In this document: one piece after another, positions 54,946-64,000 of the stretch
Position numbering within the stretch: the first letter of the stretch is position 1
Layout: each line of letters begins with the position of its first letter
Assembly (NCBI RefSeq): GCF_905404315.1
Contig: NC_066288.1
Coordinates: 2,666,001 to 2,730,000, forward strand
Length of the DNA: 64,000 bases
From: Leptidea sinapis
Taxonomy: Eukaryota; Arthropoda; Insecta; Lepidoptera; Pieridae
Direction of reading: 5' to 3'
Position numbers and translations under genes: made by a program
Notes under the pieces: generated by a model
Seen by the model: only the letters and a program-made list of their open reading frames with translations
Database searches by the model: none
Told to the model about the DNA's origin: nothing

Positions 54946-55770
54946 GCAGGTCTATAAATGTACAGTTTATAATTTGTTCTTGGGTATCAGGTTAGATAAA
55001 AAGCTTCAGTGGGGTCCACATATTGCCAAAGTAGCAGAGAGACTCAGCTCTGCGGCATATGCCGTTAGAAAGATTAGAGAGTGCACGAATTTTGCTACTG
55101 CTAGATTAGTGTACTTCAGTTATTGTCACAGCATCATGACGTACGGTATTTTACTGTGGAGTCATGCTGCTGACATTGATATAGTGTTTGCTCTGCAAAA
55201 GAGAGCTGTTCATACTATATATATATATCAGCATGGTTATAGACAGTCTCTCAAAGAAAAATTCTAAGAAATAAATATTATGACTGTTCATTGTCAGTAC
55301 ATTTATGAAAATTTGATATACGTTCACAAAAATCGTCACCTTTTTATTCTTAATTGTGATTTTCATTATTATAACACAAGAAATAAGGGATTGCTTGTAA
55401 CTAATTCTAGTAGGCTTCATAAGATACATAATAGCGTTAAGGTAAATTTACACATTTTTATAATAAAGTCCCAACCACTGTTCAGGAATTATCTATAAAT
55501 AAATTTAAATGTTTTAGTAAGAAATGGCTCTCGAAAGTGTTCCGACAGTCTGGGACTAGATTATGATTATTTTATAGCAATAGCAATGGCAATACAATAT
55601 TGGATATTTGATTAAATAGAGTGCAAGGAAATGCTGGGAGAGTTTCCTGCGCCACTTCTTCTCTCTATGATCGCCATTTGTTTTCGAAGCGGTAGTAGTG
55701 TCTAGTATATTAGAAATGACATCAAAAAGAATTCTAAAGGAATAGATTTTGAGAAAATAAATGCCTGTTA
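54946..55770 (+). mobile_element. Jockey-like LINE (family JB), RT C-terminal part and 3' UTR
   Basis: The frame 54960-55267 reads FLGIRLDKKLQWGPHIAKVA, RLSSAAYAVRKIRECTNFAT and MTYGILLWSHAADIDIVFAL; after a stop, 55280-55498 gives the C terminus. The 3' UTR matches the other JB copies and ends AATAAATGCCTG. Longest JB member here; 5'-truncated and stopped. Confidence 0.8.
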
Positions 55771-56324
55771 TGTCTTTTGTTCGGTATAGTGCAATAGTTT
55801 GTGTCTGCTATAAATATTTAAACAATTAGTCACTCTAAGTATGTTTATTTGAGAAATATCTGTTTCATTTCCTGTTTTAAATACGGATGTATGTTCACCA
55901 AATTTGATATCTCAATCATAACAACAATCGTACCCATCTCTCGCAGCATGCTTAAGTCAACAACTGCCGATAAAACAATGTATATTATAAACAGAGTTAA
56001 GACAGTTGTCTGATCTCATAACTGTTTCGAAGTTCTTTATAACAACAACCATTGAACAGAACGGATGTGGAATAATAAACTCAAACGGCTACTTGTATAA
56101 AACCAACAATATTTTAAAATAAACTAGAAATTGTGAAACGCTCGAAACGGCGCCAGCAATCGTATCTCGCAAATGTATTTATATTATATTTTAGTAAACT
56201 TTAATTGGCTCTGGCTATAAATTTCGTTACAACTTTATTTTTGTATTTGTAACCGGATTGGTACTTAATTTTATACTTCTCGCCAATCTGTTACAACAGT
56301 TTGTTGGCCAGTTTGCGCTCTAAT
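55771..56324. other. AT-rich intergenic sequence
   Basis: No supported feature. Confidence 0.4.
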
Positions 56325-56510
56325 ACTTTTTTTATGGAAGAGGAGGGCAAACAAGCGTACGGGTTACCTGATGTTAAGTGATCACTACCGCCTACATTCT
56401 TTTACAGTAGAGGAATCACAGGAGCGTTGCCTTCCTTGAGGAGGTTGTACGCACTTTTTTGAGGGTAATGTCGTATCGTCCCGGAGACACAGCACAAGGA
56501 AGCTCATTTC
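56325..56510 (-). mobile_element. CR1/Jockey-like LINE 3' end fragment
   Basis: The plus strand reads TTTTTTTATGGAAGAGGAGG, GATGTTAAGTGATCACTACC and AGAGGAATCACAGGAGCG, the complement of the LINE tail. The coding end (GTACGCACTTTTTTG) is recognisable. 5'-truncated at about 56510. Confidence 0.75.
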
Positions 56511-56665
56511 AATTATAATAATAATAATAATTTTATCTCTCTTTAACCTTATGTATTTGTTATATTATAATAAAAATTAAAAAGATCAGTCTTATAAAGA
56601 GTAATTTTTTCCAAAACCAATAATAAATAACCAACACTTTTTCAGCGATATAGAGAAGGTGTTAA

Positions 56666-57092
56666 GGCGACACTAAATGCCTGCGACCTTGAGCGATATG
56701 CCGGCCCGCCATCTATGTAACAAAGCTAATATTTTCAAAATTCTTGCGTGGAAAACAGTTTATATGCTTACAATCCTCGTTATTCACTACTAATCTGAAT
56801 AAGTGAACCTACACAAAAAAGTACAAGCTATAAGAACAACTTTTCTGAGAGAAGTACCAAAAAAATACGTCACGCCATGCCAAAAAACTTGTTTAACTTC
56901 AAAGAAAAGTGGTAGTTCAAAAAGGCTCGGCAGTGTTAACTATAACCAACAGCAAGCATTAGCAACCTACAAATAAGACTTAAGGATATGTGTAACAGGA
57001 TTAAGTAGTGTTCATAGCTAGAAATACTATACTTTCACCACAAAACTTGTCTAAAAACACCATTTTTGCGTGTTTTCTGCTGACTCTGCGCC
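56666..57092 (-). mobile_element. TTAA-flanked nonautonomous element (family T), copy 2
   Basis: A 427-bp body between TTAA at 56662-56665 and TTAA at 57093-57096, in the opposite orientation to copies 1 and 3. Internal landmarks match copy 1: GGCCCGCCATCTATGTAACA, GTTTATATGCTTACAATCCT, CTCGGCAGTGTTAACTATAA. Confidence 0.8.
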
Positions 57093-57096
57093 TTAA

Positions 57097-57624
57097 GGTA
57101 CATTTTTAACATATCCTAAGGAATGCAGCGCGAATTTGACTAGAACGTATTTTGGAGGAAGATGCTACTACGTAGGTATCTCGAAGGTTGCTTTCCACAA
57201 CTCATCGTCTACTGTGCGATTATTTTGCGTCATCTAGATATCATATTCATGTTATATTGTATGTAGCTGTGGAAGAAGGGTTTTATAAAAAAATCTGTCA
57301 CGGATGTAATGGATTTTATCAATTTTAATGATTAAGTTTACATTAATACGGATCGTGCTACTTGTCTCTGGGGACTTGGCACAGATAGCGAGCTTGCTAT
57401 TCAAGTTGTAACAACGTGGAACGACTGGCAGCTCGTGTATTGATTTTATCCCACTATTAACACTTTCGAACAATATTTTTACACGTCAGTAACATGTACA
57501 GGTTTCTATCCATCCATCAGTCAGTAATACTCTTGCTATCATTACATTCTACGCCATAATAGTGAGTTTCCTATTAATGTTTGTCAATTAGTAAATTCAT
57601 AATTATAAATCGATTATTATTTAC
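57097..57624. other. Unassigned spacer between two T elements
   Basis: No gene or repeat recognised in the sequence separating the two inverted T copies. Confidence 0.4.
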
Positions 57625-58185
57625 CAGAGGCTTCTATAGTCGATAGCGGTGCCTTTTTCTGCCGTCAAGCAGTAATGTGTAAGTATTATTATTTTGAATG
57701 GTGCTTTAAGGCGAAGAGTAAGCAGAAAGCACGCAAACATGGTGTTTTTAGACAAGTTTTGTGGTGAAAGTATAGCATTTCGAGCCATGAACACTACTTA
57801 ATTCTGTAACACATATCCTTAAGTCTTATTTGTAGGTTGCTAATGCTTGCTGTTGGTTATAGTTAACACTGCCGAGCCTTTTTGAACTGCCACTTTTCTT
57901 TGAAGTTAAACAAGTTTTTTGGCATGGCGTGACGCATTTTGTCAGTACTTCTCTCAGAAAAGTTATTCTTATAGCTTGTACTTTTTTGTGTAGGTTAATT
58001 GGTTAATAACGAGGATTGTAAGCATATGAACTGTTTTCCACGCAAGAATTTTGAAAATATTGGCTTTGTTACATAGATGGCGGGCCGGCAGCGGTGAACT
58101 AATATCGCTCAAGGTCGCTGGTATTTGGTGTCGCCTTAATCTCTTATGTCACTAAGTGATGAGCGCAATAGTGATGAAATTTTTT
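57625..58185 (+). repeat. S1 remnant split by T element copy 3
   Basis: 57625-57690 holds CCAGAGGCTTCTATAG, TTCTGCCGTCAAGCAGTAAT from the S1 head half. 58136-58185 resumes with TTAATCTCTTATGTCACTAA, GATGAGCGCAATAGTG. In intact S1 copies the resumption point is ACTTAACATCTTATGTCTC, so the T element sits at S1's own TTAA. Confidence 0.65.
57710..58135 (+). mobile_element. TTAA-flanked nonautonomous element (family T), copy 3
   Basis: A 426-bp body between TTAA at 57706-57709 and TTAA at 58136-58139. Same orientation as copy 1 and very similar to it, with a ~13-bp deletion where copy 1 has TTTATTCAGATCAGTAGTG. Confidence 0.8.
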
Positions 58186-58197
58186 AAAGGAACAGTC

Positions 58198-58420
58198 ATA
58201 AACAAATTAACCCTCACTTCTGGGATTAATTACACAAATTAAATTTGAAAACAAAATTTATGAACGATGCGGGACCTGAACCCGCGACCTCTCGCGTTCC
58301 GCGCAACGGCTTTACCACTGAGCCAACCATTCGAGTGACGTATCGTTGATAAATCTTTCATGACTTGTTCAACTCTCAGGTTATGACTTCATCCACAGCA
58401 TCTCCTTAACAGTTGATATA
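58198..58420 (-). repeat. tRNA-like SINE (S3)
   Basis: Minus-strand tRNA-like core at 58262-58335 (GGCTCAGTGG, then CGCGGGTTCAGGTCCCGCAT). The tail, ATAAATTTTGTTTTCAAATT to CCCAGAAGTGAGGGTTAA, lies at the left, and the head (GATGAAGTCATAACCTGAGA) at the right. Normal head-core-tail order, unlike the fold-back copies. Confidence 0.75.
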
Positions 58421-58935
58421 CCAAATAAATCCCTTAAACTTAATAAACAAAAATATAAAAATGAAAGCCGCGATGACAGTACTTAAACAATTATGTATAA
58501 CAAAACAGTAAGCTAATCAAAATATAATTTTGCCAACTTCTTTCTTATATCTAATCAAGGTTAAATAAAATATATCTACATCACATAGAGTGTTACTGTA
58601 ATAACTGCATAAAAGATTTACAAATGAGTTCCATGCAAGCAACTTGTACGAGAATATTTTAAATAGAAAGATTTTAAAATTAATTCAATCTGTAAGATTT
58701 AAATTATTTTCAATCTTCAGTTTAATTATAAATATTTAAAAAATATGCACCTTTAGTTTGGTTAGGTACCCTATTAATCTTTTTAACTTTAACCACTTAT
58801 ATGCATTACCTTGGCATGTCGGTGGTACAACCTTGAATTATTTCCCTTTGCGGTAGTGCTTTACATATTTATAAAGCTGTTTTCTCTTCAATAAACAACT
58901 GTGAAATATAGAATTCATTTATTACAATATATTTG
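58421..58935. other. AT-rich intergenic sequence
   Basis: No supported feature. Confidence 0.4.
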
Positions 58936-59110
58936 CAAATAAAATTTTATGAACGATGCGGGACTCGAACCCTCTTGCGTTCCGTGCGAGCGCTCTTACC
59001 AACTGAGCCAACAGTTAGAGTGACGTATCGTTATAAAATCTTGTATACTTTGTTCAACTCTCAGGTTGTGGCTTCATCTACAGGATCTACTTTACCGTTG
59101 ATAACCTGCT
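58936..59110 (-). repeat. tRNA-like SINE (S3), partial
   Basis: Minus-strand core at 58950-59020 lacking part of the T-arm side (GGGACTCGAACCCTCTTGCG), head AGATCCTGTAGATGAAGCC at 59080-59100 complement. The tail is short. Confidence 0.7.
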
Positions 59111-59166
59111 CAACCCCAATATTTGCATATTAGAAAATTTACTTCAGATGTCGCGTTTGTAAATCT

Positions 59167-59404
59167 AAACAATTTGTTTTGTTTTTAAAGTGATAACCCT
59201 CACTTGTAGGATTAATACACAAATAAATTTTGAAAAACAAAATTTTATGAACGATGCGTGACTCAAACCCACGACCTCCGGCGTTCCATGCCGGTGCTCT
59301 AACCAACTGAGCTAACCGTTCGTTTTATGTTGTTTTTCAAATTTTATTTGTGTATTAATCCTAGAAGTGATTGTTATAAGTTTGAAAAACAAAATAAATT
59401 GTTT
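59167..59404 (-). repeat. tRNA-like SINE (S3), fold-back copy with tRNA-like apex
   Basis: The core at 59249-59321 (minus) folds as a cloverleaf: acceptor GAACGGT/ATCGTTC, D-stem GCTC/GAGC, anticodon stem CCGGC/GCCGG with 7-nt loop ATGGAAC, short variable region, T-arm with TTTGAGT. The 80-bp flanks on either side are inverted copies of one another (59167-59248 and 59322-59404; both contain TAGGATTAATACACAAATAA on opposite strands). The inverted repeat is continuous with the acceptor stem. Confidence 0.8.
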
Positions 59405-59635
59405 ACAATATATTTGTAGCGGAGAGTTTGGCTAGAGGCGCTCCTTAACAGTGAAACTTCGCATAAACAGATGTTGAGTTCGCTATTGAAGTTGGAGTTC
59501 GGAAAATCGTGTGCTAACACTTATTGATCTTATCTCAATATTTCCACTTAAGAAAATATCAGATCTATTATTAAAACTGACGTTTTCATCAGAAATTTGA
59601 AATTTGAATGTTGTGTTCAATACGCATCACTTTTA

Positions 59636-59895
59636 CCAGTGGGAGGCTTCAACGGAGACAGAAATCCGGCTTGATTATGGGTAGGTACCACAACGGCGCT
59701 TATTTCTACCATGAAGCAGTAATGTGTAAACATTACTGTGTTTCGGTCTGAAGGTCGCCGTGTCGCCGTTGTAGTGCCGCTCAGAATTTTTGGGTTTTTC
59801 AAGAATCCTGAGCGGCACTGCATTATAATGGGTAGGGCGTATCAATTATCATCAGCTGAACGTCCCGCTCCGCTCGTCCTTTATTGCATAAAAAG
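59636..59895 (+). repeat. S1 SINE-like element with internal deletion
   Basis: Head CAGTGGGAGGCTTCAACGGA (altered), the central TAGCTAGTGAAATTACTGGG block deleted, perfect stem-loop at 59774-59820, tail CGTCCTTTATTGCATAAAAA. Confidence 0.8.
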
Positions 59896-60344
59896 AAATC
59901 ACTGGCTTAGTACTTGCGGTTCCCTTTACGTGCCGGTTCGATCCTCACCCGCTACATACCATGTTTTCAGTTTTTGAATTTTTATCTATGTTCTATGTTA
60001 TTATTCGGCACTATATAAGTTCGATAACACTTTTTATCCTCGTTGATTCGTCTAGTTTTAAAAATGAGTAGCTATAGGTGATCACATAACATCTTCCAGA
60101 AAATATATGATACCTTGAGATTCTGATGCTTTATACATACGTATGTGTGGGTGTCACGGACCTGGTACTTGAGCGGTGTCGTTTATTGTATAGAAGTCAT
60201 AAAGACAAAAATCAGCAAACGTAGCTAACTAACGAACATACTAAATACGCGATCGACTTTGCAAGCCGATACGACATGGCTTGCGTATGGATGGAACTTC
60301 AAACAGTCGCGGGGGTCCTCTACCTAAGCAAAAAAATAAACAAA
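59896..60344. other. Unassigned sequence
   Basis: GGTTCGATCCTCACC at about 59935 looks like a B-box scrap. 60225-60310 is slightly GC-richer. No gene. Confidence 0.3.
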
Positions 60345-60710
60345 AAAACAACTGACTTTAAAAAACTATTTCAAAACAATAAATATAATATGCTCTAAAT
60401 AGTATAAAAAAATTGCGTATTTTTGTATAATCTAATTAATGAATCTAATTCTAGTTACGATTATTGGTAGTTTTTTAATCGTTGTCCCCCCGCTGCGGCC
60501 CTTCCCTCGTCGCGTCACGTCACACGTGCGACTCAAGCACATCTTACCTATAACTATGAATGTAGTTATAAATCTTCCTTGGCTGACACTGACTGATGAA
60601 TAAAACAAGAATGATCTATATCGGTACACCCAGTCGAAACTTCTGAGGTAACAAACATAAAAAACCGTCGAGTTGAGAGCCTCCTCCTTTTTTGAAGTAG
60701 GTTAAAAAGC
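60345..60710. repeat. Short inverted-repeat element related to 3073-3530
   Basis: Ends CAACTGACTTTAAAAAAC and TTTTTTGAAGTAGGTT. It shares CCCAGTCGAAACTTCTGAGG and TAACAAACATAAAAAACCG with the other copy. The middle contains a GC-rich block (60482-60540) absent from the first copy. Confidence 0.55.
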
Positions 60711-60800
60711 AACGCCTCTGTGATCCCTCTGATGTTATAATCAATCAGCATCTGTTTACCCATTGCCTCGCTGGTCCTCTTTTTCCATAAAAAAATAAAA
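60711..60800 (+). repeat. LINE-tail-like scrap
   Basis: AAAGCAACGCCTCTGTGATCC and CTCTTTTTCCATAAAAAAATA match the end of the CR1/Jockey-like LINE with a deletion in between. Confidence 0.45.
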
Positions 60801-61011
60801 GCCTGTTTTGCGAATTTTACTGCAAACCAAGGCAGTAAATAAAAATTTCATAATTATAATATGGTAATAAAATTATCTATATCTAATAAGAAATATCTTC
60901 TAAAGTATTTCTTAATAAACCAAAATTGGTGTTAACAAATTTGTGAAGCGAAGTTATTATCCAATTTTATTTTTAATTTGTTTAACAGTGATCATGTTAT
61001 TCATTATACAT

Positions 61012-61440
61012 AATTCAAATATTTTTATTCAAAATCGGATGTGACATCACTTATTGAAAGTCAAAAAAACTACCACCCATTCCAAAATGAATGCCGCAGA
61101 CCTGAGAAGAACGGGCGCAACAAACTCTGCGGGCTTTTTTTCATCAAAAAAATATGTTTACAAAGTAATATTGTACAATTAAATCATTCGGTCGCTTCAT
61201 TTCCAATCTGTGGTATCATTAAGAAAGTCATTTATGTTATAGTAACCTTTACCATACAAACAAATTCTTTTGCATAATGTAAATTTTTTGCTTTGAACAT
61301 TTTCTGGGATCTTGTTGTAAAAGCATACACATCGCCCCACAAAAGACTTACTAACTCGACTTAGCCGAGTAGCAGGCATTATAAGCTTATGTCTGTTCCT
61401 GGTGTAAACATGGTGTTCCACACAATGGAAAACATATCCG
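61012..61440 (-). mobile_element. Jockey-like LINE (family JA) 3' fragment
   Basis: Minus strand: coding end FVGRCVCFYNKIPENVQSKK (61340-61270), then the JA 3' UTR and a CAAATATTTTTATTC tail complement at 61014. 5'-truncated at about 61440. Confidence 0.8.
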
Positions 61441-61913
61441 ACGTAATATTACTTTACTTCAAAACTACAACAATAAATGAATTCGTAAAACGAAACTCAA
61501 TGTTATTTATAATTACCAACTGTATTGTCTAAAGCTTTCAACGAGTTAAACGTCAACATAATTAACAAACGGGAGCGTCCCAATTTAATGCTTATGAGGC
61601 ACTTCCGGCGGTCATAGCTAGCGACAATGCCCATTTACTGCGAAACTTAATCTGTTTTTTAAGGAATAATAACTGGGTGGCGTTAAGTTTATGATAATAA
61701 TACGGTTAAACTCAGCTACAATACTAAACGAGGTAATGCGGTAAGAATTATATTTCAGTATAATAACTAAGATATAAATGTGTGTTTGTTTAGCGCCATT
61801 CTGTACCGTTGTTGTCTCTCTCTCTATAAAATGTTTACCTGCGCACTTCACGTCATCTGTCAAAAATGATAAAATAAATGTCGCCATTGTGCTCCGTTGA
61901 ATTTTACATAAAA
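61441..61913. other. AT-rich intergenic sequence
   Basis: No supported feature; a (CT)n run lies at 61816-61826. Confidence 0.4.
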
Positions 61914-62325
61914 CTAGCTGACCCAGCAACCGTTGTATTGCCATATAGAGTATTTAAAAAAAACAATAATTAAAATTTTTTGGGTATAAAAAATAGAAGC
62001 CGACCGATTCTCATAAAATTTATCGTGCATAAAATGTATCGTACTACAATAATCATTATATGCGATTGCCATCTTGCAACTGTATTGCGTATCTGTGGAT
62101 GGAAAAGAATAATATTAAAATCACGATACAAAAATAGGTGTTGATCGTAGACGGGTGAAAGTTTGAATATGTATTATTTCATGTTGAATAATAATAAAAT
62201 AAAAATAATAACAAAATTGTTAAAAAAGTAAACCTTATCATACACACAAATTTTCAAACAAATCTGTTTTGGAGGAGTTTGGTAACAAACACAGGGACAC
62301 GAGAATTTTATATGTAAGATATATT
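61914..62325 (-). repeat. Helitron-like H1 copy
   Basis: Minus-strand 3' end GGTCAGCTAG followed by T (61914); body includes GATTGCCATCTTGCAACTG complement and GGAGGAGTTTGGTAACAAAC; head at CACGAGAATTTTATATGTAA. The best-bounded H1 copy with an A/T insertion junction on the CTAG side. Confidence 0.6.
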
Positions 62326-62744
62326 TAATAACAGTGTGTTTGTTACGTTCAAATACTTCGCAGACGAAGTTGCGCGGAGAACTTGGGCTTTTTATTTTGC
62401 CAGGATATTGGACAAAATCTAAAGAACTAAGTTTGAATTACGACCAATAGGCTACCACTATTATAAAATTATTACTTAGTTCAGAGTGCCATATAAAGTT
62501 AAAATACTTACATTTTATATTGCTACAATTAAGTCGTTAAGTTAAGTAGATTTCGTCTTAGTTCCACACTTATACAATGTCAATTAAATATTAATACTGT
62601 GGGAAGGTCAAACAAAGGTGAAAAATTTACACAACGTATGATTTGGTGAACAATATAAACTTCAAGGCAATCATTGGTGGTTTTTTTTACATCCGCAACA
62701 CCAGGGGTCAGGAGATGCTTTGCTGATCTTTAAGGTGGGAGAGT
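62326..62744. other. AT-rich intergenic sequence
   Basis: No supported feature. Confidence 0.4.
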
Positions 62745-62916
62745 GGTCCAAAGATTTCGACGCGTAATTCGCCTCTACACGAGACATCCTCAGGAGACAT
62801 TGACTCGCCAAACCCCAAAACAGAGTTTGACAAATATTGGCGGAATTAACACTCAAAAAACTCAACACATTTGGATAATTATGAATTTCCGCAAAGTATG
62901 CCTACTTAATTTTTTT
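62745..62916 (+). repeat. Family E repeat, opposite arm arrangement
   Basis: CGCCTCTACACGAGACATCC and TCAGGAGACATTGACTCGCC are followed by GACAAATATTGGCGGAATTA up to AAGTATGCCTACTT, the reverse complement of the first block of 30343-30523. Confidence 0.6.
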
Positions 62917-63131
62917 TTTGGGAGTATGGTGTTAGTTTGAAGAACCCCAAGTCTTATTGGTTCAGGAAAACTACAAGGGGTAATTGAATACACAATTTAT
63001 AGACTTTACCATCCTAGGGCGAATACATACAGTTTCAAATACCACATTAGAAACCAGATCTACCAGATCTATTGATCTGATCAAATTCACTTGATAATAG
63101 TGAGCGTTTACTAAATATTTCGCCCTACTTT

Positions 63132-64000
63132 CCCCGGGGCGTAAAAAGAATAGTGGAGTCCCAGGCCCATGGGTGTCGTAAGAGGCGACTAAGGGCTTTT
63201 TAGAAGTGGGAGAGTCACGCTGCCATCTTATGACGTCAGCACAATCGCGCCAGACTCGTCCGGGTTAATTACCACACTCGCACAGAATACCGGCGTGAAG
63301 TAGCGGCCTAGTGCCGCTATGTTTCGCATAGGTTAGTCTCGAGGATCGGTGGCCATCCCTTACCCCCCTCCTCCCCCCATCAAAATATGAGAGCGGTCCA
63401 TAAAGAGATATTACCCCAGGAGGGTACCGGCTCTACCAGAGCCGGAGAATCCCTCCCCGAGCATTCTCGCTCGGGCTGCCCCTCGTATTCTAGGGAGGGC
63501 ACAGCACCGCGCATATCAAAGGATAAACAGGGCAGAAACACCACGGCACCCCGCTCCACGCTCAACGTGGACTTTTGCAATATCAGGGGAATTCACTCAA
63601 TTTAAACGCCGTCCACCACCACCTTGAGACGGCGCAGCCGGCCTTGTGTTTCCTTACGGAGACGCAGATATCTCGACCTAGCGATACGTCATATTTAACG
63701 TACCCCGGGTACAAAATTGAGCACAATTTTTTGCCTCATGCCGGGGTATGTGTGTACGTTAGGGAGGATATCTGCTGTCGCCGTCTCGACAATTTTGAGG
63801 GTAGGGACCTGTCTACTCTCTGGCTCCGCGTAGATTTAGAGGACCGCGTCCGTATCTATGCGTGTGTCTACAGGTCCCATAGTGGTAACGCAGAAACGAT
63901 CATCTCATGGGCTGCGTTCAAGCGGCAATTGACGACGTACTTGCATAGATCCCCTCCGCTGAAATCGTAGTCTTGGGTGATTTCAACGGGCACAATGCCG
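63132..64000 (+). mobile_element. CR1/Jockey-like LINE, copy 3: 5' UTR and endonuclease, cut by window end
   Basis: The 5' end CCCCGGGGCGTAAAAAGAATA begins at about 63132 and is slightly shorter than copies 1 and 2. Frames 63387-63605 and 63575-63970 encode the linker with STLNVDFCNIRGIHS and the endonuclease (TETQ, YACVYRS, then VVLGDFNGHN in another frame at the window edge). A small frameshift at about 63898 (AAACGATCAT versus AAACGGATCACC in copy 1) breaks the frame. The 3' part lies outside. Confidence 0.85.

Noticed and set aside
56666..58135. One large transposon bounded by the two inverted T elements
   Set aside because: Each T copy has its own TTAA flanks and copy 3 lies inside an S1 SINE, so they are separate insertions.
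1..64000. CRISPR array, operons or bacterial origin
   Set aside because: No regularly spaced direct repeats, no Shine-Dalgarno-led gene clusters, and the repeat content is that of an insect genome.

Overview
The window is a transposon-dense, AT-rich stretch of an insect nuclear genome, most likely a butterfly or moth (Lepidoptera). The case rests on the repeats: several LINE, SINE and short inverted-repeat families of a kind I associate with Lepidoptera, present in many orientations and states of decay. There is no prokaryotic gene organisation, ribosome binding site, operon or CRISPR array. The species cannot be fixed from the sequence.

Only one host protein gene is convincing. It is a single-exon coding region on the minus strand at 44119-46059 for a leucine-rich-repeat plus immunoglobulin transmembrane protein of the Kekkon (LIG) type. 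It has a GC-richer presumed 5' leader and promoter zone up to about 46530 and candidate poly(A) signals near 43625-43662. A weak candidate exon with a good splice donor lies at 717-806.

Layout. 1-5 kb: candidate exon, a 5'-complete but 3'-missing copy of a CR1/Jockey-like LINE (993-2231), then short Helitron-like and inverted-repeat elements. 5.7-7.3 kb: 3' half of a LINE with an RNase H domain. 7.9-11 kb: a copy of the CR1/Jockey-like LINE spanning both ends, with its YADD catalytic segment deleted. 11.5-12.4 kb: remnant of a retroelement with a restriction-like endonuclease domain. 13-18.7 kb: SINE, Jockey and Helitron-like fragments nested in one another, and the first TTAA-flanked element. 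18719-20298: a 1580-bp Tc1-type DNA transposon with both termini, TA flanks and a DD34E transposase broken by one apparent frameshift. 20.4-20.6 kb: tandem stem-loop repeat. 21-37 kb: mostly SINEs, RTE-type and Jockey 3' ends, strong inverted repeats and AT-rich sequence. 37.7-38.9 kb: RNase H-bearing LINE 3' half. 40-43 kb: Jockey, Helitron-like and SINE copies. 44-46.5 kb: the Kekkon-like gene. 47-63 kb: further SINEs, a copia-type remnant, two more TTAA elements, tRNA-like SINEs. 63.1-64 kb: another 5' end of the CR1/Jockey-like LINE, cut by the window edge.

The repeats show who may mobilise whom. A ~300-bp SINE-like family (at least 15 copies or pieces) shares its 3' tail with the CR1/Jockey-like LINE, which suggests parasitism of that machinery. 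The TTAA elements and short palindromic elements have no coding capacity and would need an outside transposase. I found no clear new biological system. The most unusual structures are a tRNA-like family fused to inverted copies of its own tail, a LINE chimera inserted in a SINE with an 11-bp target duplication, two strong hairpins at 25.2 kb, and the stem-loop tandem repeat at 20.4 kb.
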